A stretch of 64,000 nucleotides of DNA from Sphingomonas sp. CFBP 13720 (GTDB taxonomy: Bacteria > Pseudomonadota > Alphaproteobacteria > Sphingomonadales > Sphingomonadaceae), in NCBI RefSeq assembly GCF_014842075.1, contig NZ_JACYVA010000006.1, positions 124,001 to 188,000 of the forward strand, given 5' to 3'. Below, in pieces: positions 11,412 to 19,613 of this stretch. Each line of letters starts with the position of its first letter. The stretch's first letter is position 1. Position numbers and translations under genes: made by a program. A model generated the notes under the pieces. That model ran no database searches. It worked only from the letters and a program-made list of their open reading frames with translations, and was not told where the DNA came from.

Positions 11412-11807
11412 ATGGCATTGACCGATCCCCTGGGTGACATGCTCACCCGCATCCGCAACGGCCAGCGCGCGCGCAAGGACTCCGTCCTGACGCCGGCGTC
11501 CAAGCTGCGGGCACGCGTTCTCGACGTGCTCCAGCGCGAAGGCTATATCCGTGGCTATAGCGAAGAGCAGATGGGCCCCGCGGCCGGCATCCGCATCGAG
11601 CTGAAGTATTTCGAAGGGCAGCCGGCGATCAAGCACGTCGCGCGCGTTTCGAAGCCCGGTCGCCGCGTCTATTCGGGTTCGCAGGAACTTCCGAAGGTGC
11701 GCAACGGCCTCGGCATCACCATCGTCTCGACGCCGCGTGGCGTTCTGTCCGACGCCGAAGCGCGCGAACAGAATGTCGGTGGCGAAGTCCTCGCGGAGGT
11801 CTTCTGA
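11412..11807 (+). CDS. rpsH: 30S ribosomal protein S8
   Basis: S8 is a primary binder of 16S helix 21; in E. coli it also represses the spc operon by binding near rplE. The start [22 protein letters not shown] and the end [25 protein letters not shown] are conserved. The 131-residue length is normal. The stop overlaps the rplF ATG by one base. Confidence 0.97.
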   Translation: MALTDPLGDMLTRIRNGQRARKDSVLTPASKLRARVLDVLQREGYIRGYSEEQMGPAAGIRIELKYFEGQPAIKHVARVSKPGRRVYSGSQELPKVRNGLGITIVSTPRGVLSDAEAREQNVGGEVLAEVF

Positions 11808-12340
11808 TGAGCCGCATCGGCAAGAAGGCAGTCCCGGTTCCGGCCGGCGTGACTGCGAACATCGCCGGCCGTGAGCTGAGCGTGAAGGGTCCCAAGGGCA
11901 CCCTGACGCTGCCGCTTGCGGACGACATCGCCTATGAGGTCGAAGGGGACACCATTTCGGTGAAGCCCGCCAACGACACCAAGCGCGCTCGCGCATTCTG
12001 GGGCATGCAGCGTACGCTGGTCCAGAATCTGGTGACTGGCGTGACCGCCGGCTTCACCAAGAAGCTGTTGATCACCGGCGTCGGCTATCGTGCCGCCGCG
12101 CAGGGTCGCAATCTGAAGCTGCAGCTTGGCTACAGCCACGACGTCAACATCGACGTGCCGGAAGGCATCGACGTGAAGACGCCTGATCAGACGACGATCG
12201 AGATCAGCGGGATCGACAAGCAGAAGGTCGGTCAGCTCGCAGCCGAAATCCGCCGCTGGCGCAAGCCCGAGCCGTACAAGGGCAAGGGCATCAAGTACGA
12301 CGGCGAGTTCATCTTCCGCAAGGAAGGGAAGAAGAAGTAA
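11807..12340 (+). CDS. rplF: 50S ribosomal protein L6
   Basis: L6 lies at the base of the L7/L12 stalk next to the sarcin-ricin loop. [19 protein letters not shown] starts it, followed by the two duplicated alpha-beta domains. The second ends with the conserved [18 protein letters not shown] segment. It has 177 residues and shares one base with rpsH and with rplR (TAATG). Confidence 0.98.
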   Translation: MSRIGKKAVPVPAGVTANIAGRELSVKGPKGTLTLPLADDIAYEVEGDTISVKPANDTKRARAFWGMQRTLVQNLVTGVTAGFTKKLLITGVGYRAAAQGRNLKLQLGYSHDVNIDVPEGIDVKTPDQTTIEISGIDKQKVGQLAAEIRRWRKPEPYKGKGIKYDGEFIFRKEGKKK

Positions 12341-12696
12341 TGACCAAGGGTCTCTCCCTCTTCGCGAAGCGCCGTCGGCGCAATCGCACCGCACTGAAGG
12401 CTCGGTCGGGCAACCGTCCGCGGCTTTCGATCCATCGTTCGGGCAAGCACATCTATGCCCAGGTCATCGACGACGCGCAGGGCCACACGGTCGCTGCGGC
12501 ATCGACCCTGGAAAAGGACGTGCGTGGCGCGTCGGGCGCGAATATCGATGCCGCCAAGCTGGTCGGCACCCGCGTTGCGGAAGCGGCGAAGGCCGCCGGC
12601 GTGACGCAGGTCGTGTTCGATCGTGGCGGCTTCCTGTTCCACGGCCGCGTCAAGGCATTGGCCGAGGCCGCCCGCGAAGCCGGATTGGAGTTCTAA
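12340..12696 (+). CDS. rplR: 50S ribosomal protein L18
   Basis: L18 binds 5S rRNA with L5 in the central protuberance. The sequence [20 protein letters not shown], then [20 protein letters not shown] and [28 protein letters not shown], is the standard pattern. It has 118 residues and overlaps the upstream rplF stop by one base. rpsE starts 4 bases later. Confidence 0.97.
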   Translation: MTKGLSLFAKRRRRNRTALKARSGNRPRLSIHRSGKHIYAQVIDDAQGHTVAAASTLEKDVRGASGANIDAAKLVGTRVAEAAKAAGVTQVVFDRGGFLFHGRVKALAEAAREAGLEF

Positions 12697-12699
12697 GAC

Positions 12700-13440
12700 A
12701 TGGCTGACGAGAACAATCAGGGCGAAACCCCCGTCGTCGAGCAGGCGGCACAGGCCGGCGAACAGCCGCCGCAGGGCCGTGGCCCGCGTGGCGGTCGTGG
12801 TCGCGGCGGTCCGGGTGGCCCGGGCGGCGGCGGTGGCGGTCGTGGTGGCCGTGACGGCAATCGTGGCGGCGGACGTCGCGACGATCGCCGTGGCGGATCG
12901 GACGACGGCGGCGAAGAGTTGATCGAAAAGCTGGTCCACATCAACCGCGTGTCCAAGACGGTGAAGGGCGGCAAGCGCTTCGGCTTCGCGGCGCTGGTCG
13001 TCGTGGGAGACGGCAAGGGTCGGGTCGGTTTCGGTCATGGCAAGGCGCGCGAAGTGCCGGAAGCCATTTCCAAGGCGACGGCCGCTGCCAAGAAGGCGAT
13101 GGTCCGCGTTCCGCTCAAGGACGGTCGCACGCTGCACCATGACGGCAACGGTCACTTCGGTGCCGGTCGCGTGACGCTGCGTTCGGCGCCTGCCGGGACC
13201 GGCATCATCGCGGGTGGCCCGATGCGCGCCATCTTCGAATCGCTGGGCGTGGCCGATGTGGTGACCAAGTCGGTCGGCACATCGAACCCGTACAACATGA
13301 TCCGTGCGACCTTCGAGGCGCTGAACGACCAGTCGTCGCCGAAGTCGGTCGCGCAGCGTCGCGGCAAGAAGATCGCCGACCTGCTGGGTCGTGGTGGATC
13401 GCAGACCGCCGAGGCTGATGCCGCGGCGATCGTGGAGTAA
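12700..13440 (+). CDS. rpsE: 30S ribosomal protein S5 with long Gly/Arg-rich N-terminus
   Basis: S5 works at the mRNA entrance and in decoding accuracy. The normal S5 body starts near residue 72 ([20 protein letters not shown]) with the double-stranded RNA-binding fold and the [18 protein letters not shown] block. In front of it is a disordered, Gly/Arg-rich extension (residues ~25-68) with RGG-type triplets and an acidic end (SDDGGEE). There is also a ~16-residue C-terminal tail. The total of 246 residues compares with ~167 in E. coli. The extension is in frame and uses the same codon bias, so it is genuine. Confidence 0.96.
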   Translation: MADENNQGETPVVEQAAQAGEQPPQGRGPRGGRGRGGPGGPGGGGGGRGGRDGNRGGGRRDDRRGGSDDGGEELIEKLVHINRVSKTVKGGKRFGFAALVVVGDGKGRVGFGHGKAREVPEAISKATAAAKKAMVRVPLKDGRTLHHDGNGHFGAGRVTLRSAPAGTGIIAGGPMRAIFESLGVADVVTKSVGTSNPYNMIRATFEALNDQSSPKSVAQRRGKKIADLLGRGGSQTAEADAAAIVE

Positions 13441-13445
13441 GCGAC

Positions 13446-13622
13446 ATGGCTACCGTCAAGATCACCCAGACCGGATCGCCGATCCGCCGGACCAAGGACC
13501 AGCGCGCGACGCTGATCGGCCTTGGTCTCAACAAGATGCACAAGACCGTGGAACTGACCGACACCCCCGAGGTGCGTGGCATGATCCGCAAGGTGCATCA
13601 CATGTTGTCGGTCGAAGGCTGA
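13446..13622 (+). CDS. rpmD: 50S ribosomal protein L30
   Basis: L30 is a small 50S surface protein. The 58-residue frame begins [19 protein letters not shown] and continues [24 protein letters not shown], ending HHMLSVEG, all typical of bacterial L30. It starts 5 bases after rpsE in the expected order rpsE-rpmD-rplO. A terminator-like hairpin follows before rplO. Confidence 0.96.
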   Translation: MATVKITQTGSPIRRTKDQRATLIGLGLNKMHKTVELTDTPEVRGMIRKVHHMLSVEG

Positions 13623-13652
13623 ACCCTTCGCCTTCAACGGTGACAAATGCGG

Positions 13653-13687
13653 GGAAGGGGGCTAAGCGGCCCCCTTCCTCATTTCTA
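13653..13687 (+). terminator. Terminator-like hairpin between rpmD and rplO
   Basis: GGAAGGGGG (13653-13661) pairs perfectly with CCCCCTTCC (13670-13678) around CTAAGCGG, followed by TCATTTCT. It lies within the spc operon, 40 bases before rplO, so partial termination is likelier than a full stop. Confidence 0.55.
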
Positions 13688-13719
13688 TCAGCGCGAACGA
13701 AGCGAAAGCGAGTGCACCC

Positions 13720-14250
13720 ATGAAACTCAATGAAATCCGCGACAATGATGGCGCCCGCAAGGGCAAGATGCGCGTCGGACGCGGCATCGGCTCGGGCAAG
13801 GGCAAGACCGCCGGTCGTGGTCAGAAGGGCCAGAAGAGCCGTGAAGGCGTTTCGATCGCCGGCTTCGAAGGCGGTCAGATGCCGCTCCACATGCGGATCC
13901 CGAAGCGTGGCTTCAACAACATCTTCGCCAAGGACCATGCTGAAGTGAACCTCGGTGCGATCCAGAAGGCGGTCGACGCCGGCAAGATCGAAGCGGGCGC
14001 ATCGCTCGACCATGCCGCGCTGAAGGCGGCCGGTCTGGCACGCGGCGGCAAGGACGGCGTTCGCCTGCTCGGCAAGGGCGAGCTGACCACGAAGCTGAGC
14101 TTCACCGTCGCCGGTGCGTCGAAGGGCGCGATCGAAGCAGTCGAGAAGGCCGGTGGTTCGGTGTCGGTGATCGAAGTCGTCCCGGCTGCCGAGAAGGCGA
14201 AGGCGAAGAAGGGTCAGACGCTGGCCGCCAAGAAGGCCGCACACGCCTGA
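13720..14250 (+). CDS. rplO: 50S ribosomal protein L15
   Basis: L15 is a late-assembling 50S protein. The N-terminus [30 protein letters not shown] and the next block [12 protein letters not shown] are diagnostic. The C-terminal globular domain runs to a Lys/Ala-rich tail, giving 176 residues compared with 144 in E. coli. It precedes secY by 237 bases, with no gene visible between them. Confidence 0.97.
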   Translation: MKLNEIRDNDGARKGKMRVGRGIGSGKGKTAGRGQKGQKSREGVSIAGFEGGQMPLHMRIPKRGFNNIFAKDHAEVNLGAIQKAVDAGKIEAGASLDHAALKAAGLARGGKDGVRLLGKGELTTKLSFTVAGASKGAIEAVEKAGGSVSVIEVVPAAEKAKAKKGQTLAAKKAAHA

Positions 14251-14487
14251 ACGGACGAAGCCGTCCGTCCTGAGTAGGCGCCCGGTGAAGTCGGTGCGGC
14301 GTATCGGAAAGTAGCGCGAACGACGCGCTTCGATATGGCCCTTCGACTTCGCCGGTCCCCGCTCAAGCATGGAGGGGTCGGCGGGCCGGCGATTGCCGTC
14401 CTCCCCCTTAGACATCCCCGACGCGGACCCTATATGGTCGCCGGGGGGTGGGCCTTCGGTCCCGCCAGCATCAATCGGGACAATATC

Positions 14488-15858
14488 ATGGCATCGGCCG
14501 CCGACGGTCTCGCGACCAACATCAATCTTTCGAAGTTCGGCAAGGCGACCGAACTCAAGAAGCGCCTGTGGTTCACGCTCGGCGCACTCATCATCTTCCG
14601 CATGCTGAGCTATGTTCCGCTGCCGGGGATCGATCCGACGCAGCTTGGCCTGCTCGCGAACCAGACGCAGGGCGGCGTCCTCGATTTCTTCAACACCTTT
14701 TCCGGCGGCGCGTTGACGCGGATGTCGGTCGTCGCACTGGGGGTCATGCCCTACATCACCGCGTCGATCGTCGTGCAGCTCGCGACCTCGCTCAGTCCGC
14801 ATCTCGCCGCCATCAAGAAGGAAGGCGAATCGGGCCGCAAGAAGCTGAACCAGTATACGCGCTACGGCACGGTCGCGCTGACCGCGATCCAGGGCTATAC
14901 CATCGCGGTCGGTCTTGAGGCATTCGGTGCATCGGCCGGCGCGCAGGCGGTGATCGAACCGGGCATGGCGTTCCGCGTCGCGGCCGTCATCTCGCTCATC
15001 GGCGGCACCATGTTCCTGATGTGGCTGGGCGAACAGATCACCAGCCGTGGTATCGGCAACGGTATTTCGCTCATCATCATGGCGGGCATCGTCGCGCATC
15101 TGCCGACTACGCTGCTGCAGTTGTTCGAAGGCAGCCGGTCGGGCACGATGAACCCGCTGACGCTGGTCGGCATCATCGTCGCGGTCGCCGCGCTGGTGCT
15201 GTTCATCTGCTTCATGGAACGGGCGCAGCGCCGCATTCTGATCCAGTATCCCAAGCGCCAGACCGCGCGTGGGGTTCAGGCCGATCGCAGCCACCTGCCG
15301 CTCAAGATCAACACCGCCGGCGTCATCCCGCCGATCTTCGCATCGTCGCTGCTGCTGATGCCGGTGACGATCACGCAATTCGCGGGGCAGGCGACGGCGG
15401 GCGAGAGCCGCTGGGGTGATTTCATCATTACCGTCAACCAGTATCTGGCGCACGGGCAGCCGCTGTACATGGCGCTGTACGGCCTCGGCATCGTGTTCTT
15501 CTCGTTCTTCTACACCGCGATCGTGTTCAATCCCGAGGAAACGGCGGACAATCTGAAGCGCTATGGCGGGTTCATTCCCGGCATCCGTCCGGGCAAGAAC
15601 ACCGAGAATTACTTCGATTACGTGTTGACCCGGATCACGGTGATCGGCGCGGCCTATCTGGTCATCATCTGTCTTCTGCCCGAATATCTCGTGTCGGCGC
15701 TGTCGATCCCGTTCTATCTCGGTGGGACTAGCCTTCTGATCGTCGTGAACGTAACGATGGACACGGTAACGCAGATTCAGTCGCATCTGCTGGCACATCA
15801 GTATGGCGATCTGATCAAGAAGGCGAAGCTGAAGGGCGGCAATCGCCTGCGCGGTTGA
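14488..15858 (+). CDS. secY: Protein translocase subunit SecY
   Basis: SecY is the ten-helix channel of the Sec translocon in the inner membrane. I choose the ATG giving MASAADGLATNINLSKFG (456 residues); an open frame 153 bases further up adds an unrelated leader. The first helix region KKRLWFTLGALIIFR, the plug area, RRILIQYPKRQTARGV in the C4-C5 loop and a basic C-terminus are visible. It follows rplO and precedes adk as in many proteobacteria. Its TGA almost abuts the adk leader. Confidence 0.97.
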   Translation: MASAADGLATNINLSKFGKATELKKRLWFTLGALIIFRMLSYVPLPGIDPTQLGLLANQTQGGVLDFFNTFSGGALTRMSVVALGVMPYITASIVVQLATSLSPHLAAIKKEGESGRKKLNQYTRYGTVALTAIQGYTIAVGLEAFGASAGAQAVIEPGMAFRVAAVISLIGGTMFLMWLGEQITSRGIGNGISLIIMAGIVAHLPTTLLQLFEGSRSGTMNPLTLVGIIVAVAALVLFICFMERAQRRILIQYPKRQTARGVQADRSHLPLKINTAGVIPPIFASSLLLMPVTITQFAGQATAGESRWGDFIITVNQYLAHGQPLYMALYGLGIVFFSFFYTAIVFNPEETADNLKRYGGFIPGIRPGKNTENYFDYVLTRITVIGAAYLVIICLLPEYLVSALSIPFYLGGTSLLIVVNVTMDTVTQIQSHLLAHQYGDLIKKAKLKGGNRLRG

Positions 15859-15890
15859 TCGACGACGATTTGGTTTTTGGGGGGCAGGCT

Positions 15891-16535
15891 TTGGACATCA
15901 TCCTTCTCGGACCGCCGGGCGCGGGCAAGGGCACGCAGGCGGCCCGGCTCGAAACCAGCCGCGGCATGGTTCAGCTGTCGACCGGCGACATGCTGCGCGC
16001 AGCGGTCAAGGCTGGCAGCCCGGTAGGCCTTCAGGCCAAGGCCGTGATGGATGCCGGGGAACTGGTGTCCGACGCCATCGTCTCGGCGCTGATCGGCGAA
16101 CGGCTCGACCAGTTGGGCGACAGCGGCGCGATCTTTGACGGCTATCCGCGTACGGCGGCGCAGGCCGATGCGCTCGACTTGCTGCTCGAACATCGAGGGC
16201 GCAGTCTGACCCACGTCATCGAACTGGTGGTGGACGAGGACGCGTTGGTCGAACGGATCGTCGGTCGCTTCACCTGCGGCAATTGCGGGGCAGGGTATCA
16301 CGATCGGTTCAAGCCGCCGGTCGTCGCCGAAGTCTGCGACGTTTGCGGTGCTAGCGCGTTCAAGCGCCGTCCCGACGACAATGAAGACACAGTGCGTACC
16401 CGAATGATCGAGTATCGCGCGAAGACTGCGCCGATCCTGCCGCTGTATGAGGCGCGTGGACTCGTGTCGCGCGTCGACGGTATGGCGGAGATGGACGTGG
16501 TGTCTGCCGCGATCGAGGCGATCCTCGCGCGTTAG
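15891..16535 (+). CDS. adk: Adenylate kinase, zinc-lid form
   Basis: Adk interconverts ATP + AMP and 2 ADP in the cytoplasm. The P-loop is GPPGAGKGT and the AMP-binding DGYPRT motif is present. The lid carries two CxxC pairs (CGNCG and CDVCG), so it is a long, metal-binding form of 214 residues. The start is a TTG preceded by GGGGGGCAGG with good spacing; the residue before the conserved DIILLGPPG agrees with it, while an upstream TTG would add 12 unrelated residues. It lies between secY and rpsM. Confidence 0.93.
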   Translation: MDIILLGPPGAGKGTQAARLETSRGMVQLSTGDMLRAAVKAGSPVGLQAKAVMDAGELVSDAIVSALIGERLDQLGDSGAIFDGYPRTAAQADALDLLLEHRGRSLTHVIELVVDEDALVERIVGRFTCGNCGAGYHDRFKPPVVAEVCDVCGASAFKRRPDDNEDTVRTRMIEYRAKTAPILPLYEARGLVSRVDGMAEMDVVSAAIEAILAR

Positions 16536-16545
16536 CCTCGGCCGG

Positions 16546-16572
16546 GACCGGCGAGGTACGCCGGTCTTTCGC
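16546..16572 (+). terminator. Hairpin after adk
   Basis: GACCGGCG (16546-16553) pairs with CGCCGGTC (16559-16566) around AGGTA and is followed by TTTCGC. It is a modest terminator candidate; the candidate promoter for rpsM lies about 85 bases further on. Confidence 0.5.
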
Positions 16573-16649
16573 GGTGTCCGACGGTTGTCGACAGGGATTC
16601 GCCTTTCGTATCGCGCACATTTTATCGTGAAAATGGTTCCGGTCGGCGG

Positions 16650-16678
16650 TTGACACCTTTATGACGAGTCTTTAGGTG
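16650..16678 (+). promoter_or_regulatory. Candidate promoter for rpsM-rpsK-rpoA-rplQ
   Basis: TTGACA at 16650-16655 is followed, 16-17 bases later, by TTAGGT/TAGGTG at 16672-16678. The -35 is perfect and the -10 weak. It lies in the 273-base adk-rpsM gap, downstream of a hairpin, which fits independent transcription of the alpha operon. Confidence 0.45.
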
Positions 16679-16808
16679 CGGTTTACCCCGACATCGGTTC
16701 CCGGCGGCGCTTTCGTGCGCGCGCCGCGATCATGCGTGACGGGGCTTAACGCTAAGAGATGGGGCGCTGCTGCCATGCAGGCCTCGTGGAGCTGGGAGAA
16801 TTTAATTC

Positions 16809-17177
16809 ATGGCACGTATCGCGGGTGTCAACATCCCGACCAACAAGCGCGTCGTCATCGCGCTGCAGTACATCCACGGCATTGGTGCGACCAAGGCGAA
16901 GCAGCTGACCGAGCAGCTCGGTATCGCGGCAGAGCGGCGCGTGCAGGATCTGTCCGATCAGGAAGTGCTGCAGATCCGTGAAGCGATCGACGCCAGCCAC
17001 ACCGTGGAAGGCGATCTGCGTCGTCAGGTCGCGATGAATATCAAGCGTCTGATGGATCTCGCCTGCTATCGTGGCCTGCGCCATCGCAAGGGCCTGCCGG
17101 TTCGCGGTCAGCGTACGCATACCAATGCGCGCACCCGCAAGGGCAAGGCCAAGCCGATCGCGGGCAAGAAGAAGTAA
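16809..17177 (+). CDS. rpsM: 30S ribosomal protein S13
   Basis: S13 bridges the 30S head to L5 and P-site t[29 protein letters not shown] and the C-terminal [21 protein letters not shown] are signatures. At 122 residues it has normal length. rpmJ (L36), often found just before it, is absent here. An inverted repeat, GGAGGCG-GAT-CGCCTCC, sits in the 90-base gap to rpsK. Confidence 0.98.
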   Translation: MARIAGVNIPTNKRVVIALQYIHGIGATKAKQLTEQLGIAAERRVQDLSDQEVLQIREAIDASHTVEGDLRRQVAMNIKRLMDLACYRGLRHRKGLPVRGQRTHTNARTRKGKAKPIAGKKK

Positions 17178-17267
17178 TTCGTTCTAAGGACGGGTTACTT
17201 CGCCGGGAGCAGCGTGGAGGCGGATCGCCTCCCTGCTTCCGCATCAGGATAGCAAGGATTTCCATCA

Positions 17268-17657
17268 ATGGCACGTGAACCGCAGCGCATTCGTCGTCGC
17301 GAGCGCAAGAACATCACCGCCGGCGTCGCGCATGTGAACGCCAGCTTCAACAACACCATGATCACGATCACCGACGCACAGGGCAACGCCATTTCATGGT
17401 CGTCGGCCGGCGCGATGGGCTTCAAGGGTTCGCGCAAGTCGACCCCGTACGCCGCGCAGGTCGCCGCCGAGGATGCGGGCCGTAAGGCCGCCGATCACGG
17501 CGTTCGTACGCTCGAGGTAGAGGTCAAGGGTCCGGGTTCGGGTCGTGAATCAGCGCTTCGCGCGCTCCAGGCAGTCGGTTTCCAGATCACGTCGATCCGC
17601 GACGTGACCTCGATCCCGCATAACGGCGTTCGTCCGTCGAAGCGTCGTCGCGTCTGA
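17268..17657 (+). CDS. rpsK: 30S ribosomal protein S11
   Basis: S11 is on the 30S platform near the E site and mRNA exit. The sequence [29 protein letters not shown] and [16 protein letters not shown] is conserved, and the protein ends [12 protein letters not shown], the near-invariant S11 terminus. It has 129 residues and lies between rpsM and rpoA. Confidence 0.98.
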   Translation: MAREPQRIRRRERKNITAGVAHVNASFNNTMITITDAQGNAISWSSAGAMGFKGSRKSTPYAAQVAAEDAGRKAADHGVRTLEVEVKGPGSGRESALRALQAVGFQITSIRDVTSIPHNGVRPSKRRRV

Positions 17658-17670
17658 TCCGTGCCGACCG

Positions 17671-17709
17671 CCCTGCCGGCATGCTTGTCGGCGGGGCCGT
17701 TCTTTCTTG
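17671..17709 (+). terminator. Terminator-like hairpin between rpsK and rpoA
   Basis: GCCCTGCCG (17671-17679) pairs with CGGCGGGGC (17690-17698) with one wobble, followed by CGTTCTTTCTT. It lies about 45 bases before the rpoA GTG and could set the ratio of polymerase alpha subunit to ribosomal proteins. Confidence 0.55.
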
Positions 17710-17751
17710 GCGCGGAACCGTTTCTCCGCGCCGCCAAGCTAGGGGAAGCCC

Positions 17752-18816
17752 GTGTCCGTCAACGCTAAGAACTGGCAGGAACTCAAGAAGCCGAGCGGCC
17801 TCGAGAAGAAGCCGGGCGGCGATCCCAAGCGCCGTTCGACCTTCGTCGCGGAGCCGCTGGAGCGTGGGTTCGGCCTGACGCTCGGCAACGCGCTGCGTCG
17901 CGTATTGCTGTCGTCGCTTCAGGGCGCCGCCGTTACCTCGATCAAGATCGAGAACGTTCTTCACGAATTCTCCAGCCTTGCCGGCGTCCGTGAGGACGTG
18001 ACCGACATGGTGCTGAACGTGAAGCAGATCGCGCTGCGCATGCAGGGCGAAGGGCCGAAGCGCCTTCAGCTGTCCGTCACCGGTCCGGCCGAAGTGAAGG
18101 CCGGCGATATTGCCGTCAGCGGCGATATCGAGGTGATGAACCCCGAACTGGTACTGTGCCATCTGGACGACGGCGCGACGCTGAACATGGAACTGACCGC
18201 CGATGTGGGCAAGGGCTATGTTCCGGCGTCGGGCAACCGTCCGGCGGATGCGCCGATCGGTCTGATTCCGGTCGACGCGCTGTATTCGCCGGTGCGTCAG
18301 GTCAGCTACAAGGTCGAGAACACCCGCGTCGGGCAGGAACTCGACTACGACAAGCTGACACTGACCGTCGAAACCGACGGCACGGTGACCCCGGAAGACG
18401 CGCTGGCCTATGCCGGCCGCATCCTTCAGGACCAGCTGGCGCTGTTCGTCCATTTCGACGATTCGTCGCTGCCGCGCGCTGCTTCGACCGGTACGCAGGT
18501 CGCTGCGCAGCCGAGCGAAGGGTCGGGCGACACCGCGCAGATCAATCGTTATCTCCTTAAGAAGGTCGACGAGTTGGAACTGTCGGTGCGCAGCGCCAAC
18601 TGCCTGAAGAACGACAACATCATCTACATCGGTGATCTGGTTCAGAAGACCGAGGCAGAGATGCTGCGTACGCCCAATTTCGGTCGCAAGTCGCTGAACG
18701 AAATCAAGGAAGTACTGTCGTCGATGGGTCTGCGTCTCGGCATGGACATCCCCGGATGGCCGCCCGAGAATATCGAGGAAATGGCCAAGAAGCTCGAACA
18801 GGAAATCATGGGCTGA
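17752..18816 (+). CDS. rpoA: DNA-directed RNA polymerase alpha subunit
   Basis: The alpha dimer nucleates core polymerase assembly, and its C-terminal domain binds UP elements and activators. The GTG start gives [23 protein letters not shown], a beginning familiar from sphingomonads. The N-terminal domain has [22 protein letters not shown], and the CTD has [24 protein letters not shown] and the helix-hairpin-helix [14 protein letters not shown]. At 354 residues it is slightly longer than E. coli alpha (329). GGGGAAGCCC lies before the start. rplQ follows after 229 bases. Confidence 0.97.
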   Translation: MSVNAKNWQELKKPSGLEKKPGGDPKRRSTFVAEPLERGFGLTLGNALRRVLLSSLQGAAVTSIKIENVLHEFSSLAGVREDVTDMVLNVKQIALRMQGEGPKRLQLSVTGPAEVKAGDIAVSGDIEVMNPELVLCHLDDGATLNMELTADVGKGYVPASGNRPADAPIGLIPVDALYSPVRQVSYKVENTRVGQELDYDKLTLTVETDGTVTPEDALAYAGRILQDQLALFVHFDDSSLPRAASTGTQVAAQPSEGSGDTAQINRYLLKKVDELELSVRSANCLKNDNIIYIGDLVQKTEAEMLRTPNFGRKSLNEIKEVLSSMGLRLGMDIPGWPPENIEEMAKKLEQEIMG

Positions 18817-18883
18817 GCCGCGCCGGGTTAGCGATGCTGACCCGGAGACGGCGACGGCCCGGCCGGTGGGCTTTCAGCCCGAC

Positions 18884-18912
18884 CGACGACACGGGTTTTG
18901 CCCGTGTCGTCG
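18884..18912 (+). other. Perfect hairpin between rpoA and rplQ
   Basis: CGACGACACGGG (18884-18895) pairs perfectly with CCCGTGTCGTCG (18901-18912) around TTTTG. No T-tract follows on the + strand. The 229-base gap contains no other recognisable element; this may be an RNA processing or stability structure. Confidence 0.55.
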
Positions 18913-19045
18913 CGGCAAACCAAAACGTGGCAAGTGTGACTTTCGTGACCTTTGCCGCGAACGAACAGGCGATCGGTGGCTGCCTCGAATGCCACCTGCT
19001 CTGGGGATTCCGTGACACGGCCCCATAACGAACGAAGGAATTACC

Positions 19046-19468
19046 ATGCGTCATCGCGTCGGCGGCCGTAAGCTGCAGCGTACTTCGGCCCATCGTCTGG
19101 CCCTGTTCCGCAACATGTCGGCCGCGCTCATCAAGCACGAGCAGATCACGACGACCGTCGCCAAGGCGAAGGAACTGCGTCCCTACATCGAAAAGTTGAT
19201 CACGCTGGCGAAGAAGGGCGGCCTGTCCAATCGCCGTTTGGCCCATGCCCGGTTACTTGACGACGCGCAGCTCGTGAAGTTGTTCGACGTGCTGGCGTCG
19301 CGCTATGCCGACCGGAACGGTGGCTATACCCGCATCATCAAGGCCGGCATCCGTGCATCGGACGCTTCGCCGATGGCGATCATCGAATTCGTCGACCGCG
19401 ACGTGTCGGCAAAGGGTCAGGACTCGGGTCCGGTCCTGAACGACGAGGATTTCGACGAAGCAGCCTGA
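19046..19468 (+). CDS. rplQ: 50S ribosomal protein L17
   Basis: L17 lies near the exit tunnel. [24 protein letters not shown] is the classical start and the [15 protein letters not shown] block is typical. At 140 residues it has a short acidic tail ([14 protein letters not shown]). It closes the alpha operon, and a strong terminator follows 28 bases later. Confidence 0.98.
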   Translation: MRHRVGGRKLQRTSAHRLALFRNMSAALIKHEQITTTVAKAKELRPYIEKLITLAKKGGLSNRRLAHARLLDDAQLVKLFDVLASRYADRNGGYTRIIKAGIRASDASPMAIIEFVDRDVSAKGQDSGPVLNDEDFDEAA

Positions 19469-19495
19469 TCGAGGCTTTTCGGTCGATCCCGAACG

Positions 19496-19528
19496 GGGCG
19501 GTCGTACCTTTGGTACGGCCGCCCTTTT
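19496..19528 (+). terminator. Terminator of the alpha operon
   Basis: GGGCGGTCGTACC (19496-19508) pairs with GGTACGGCCGCCC (19512-19524) with one G-U wobble and a TTT loop, followed by TTTT. This is a strong intrinsic terminator after rplQ. Confidence 0.88.
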
Positions 19529-19613
19529 GCGTTGCAGCATGTCCCGTTTCTTGCCTATCCTCGCTGCATTCCGCGACCGGCCATCCGGCCGTCGCCGCAC
19601 CCGTGGAGCACCG

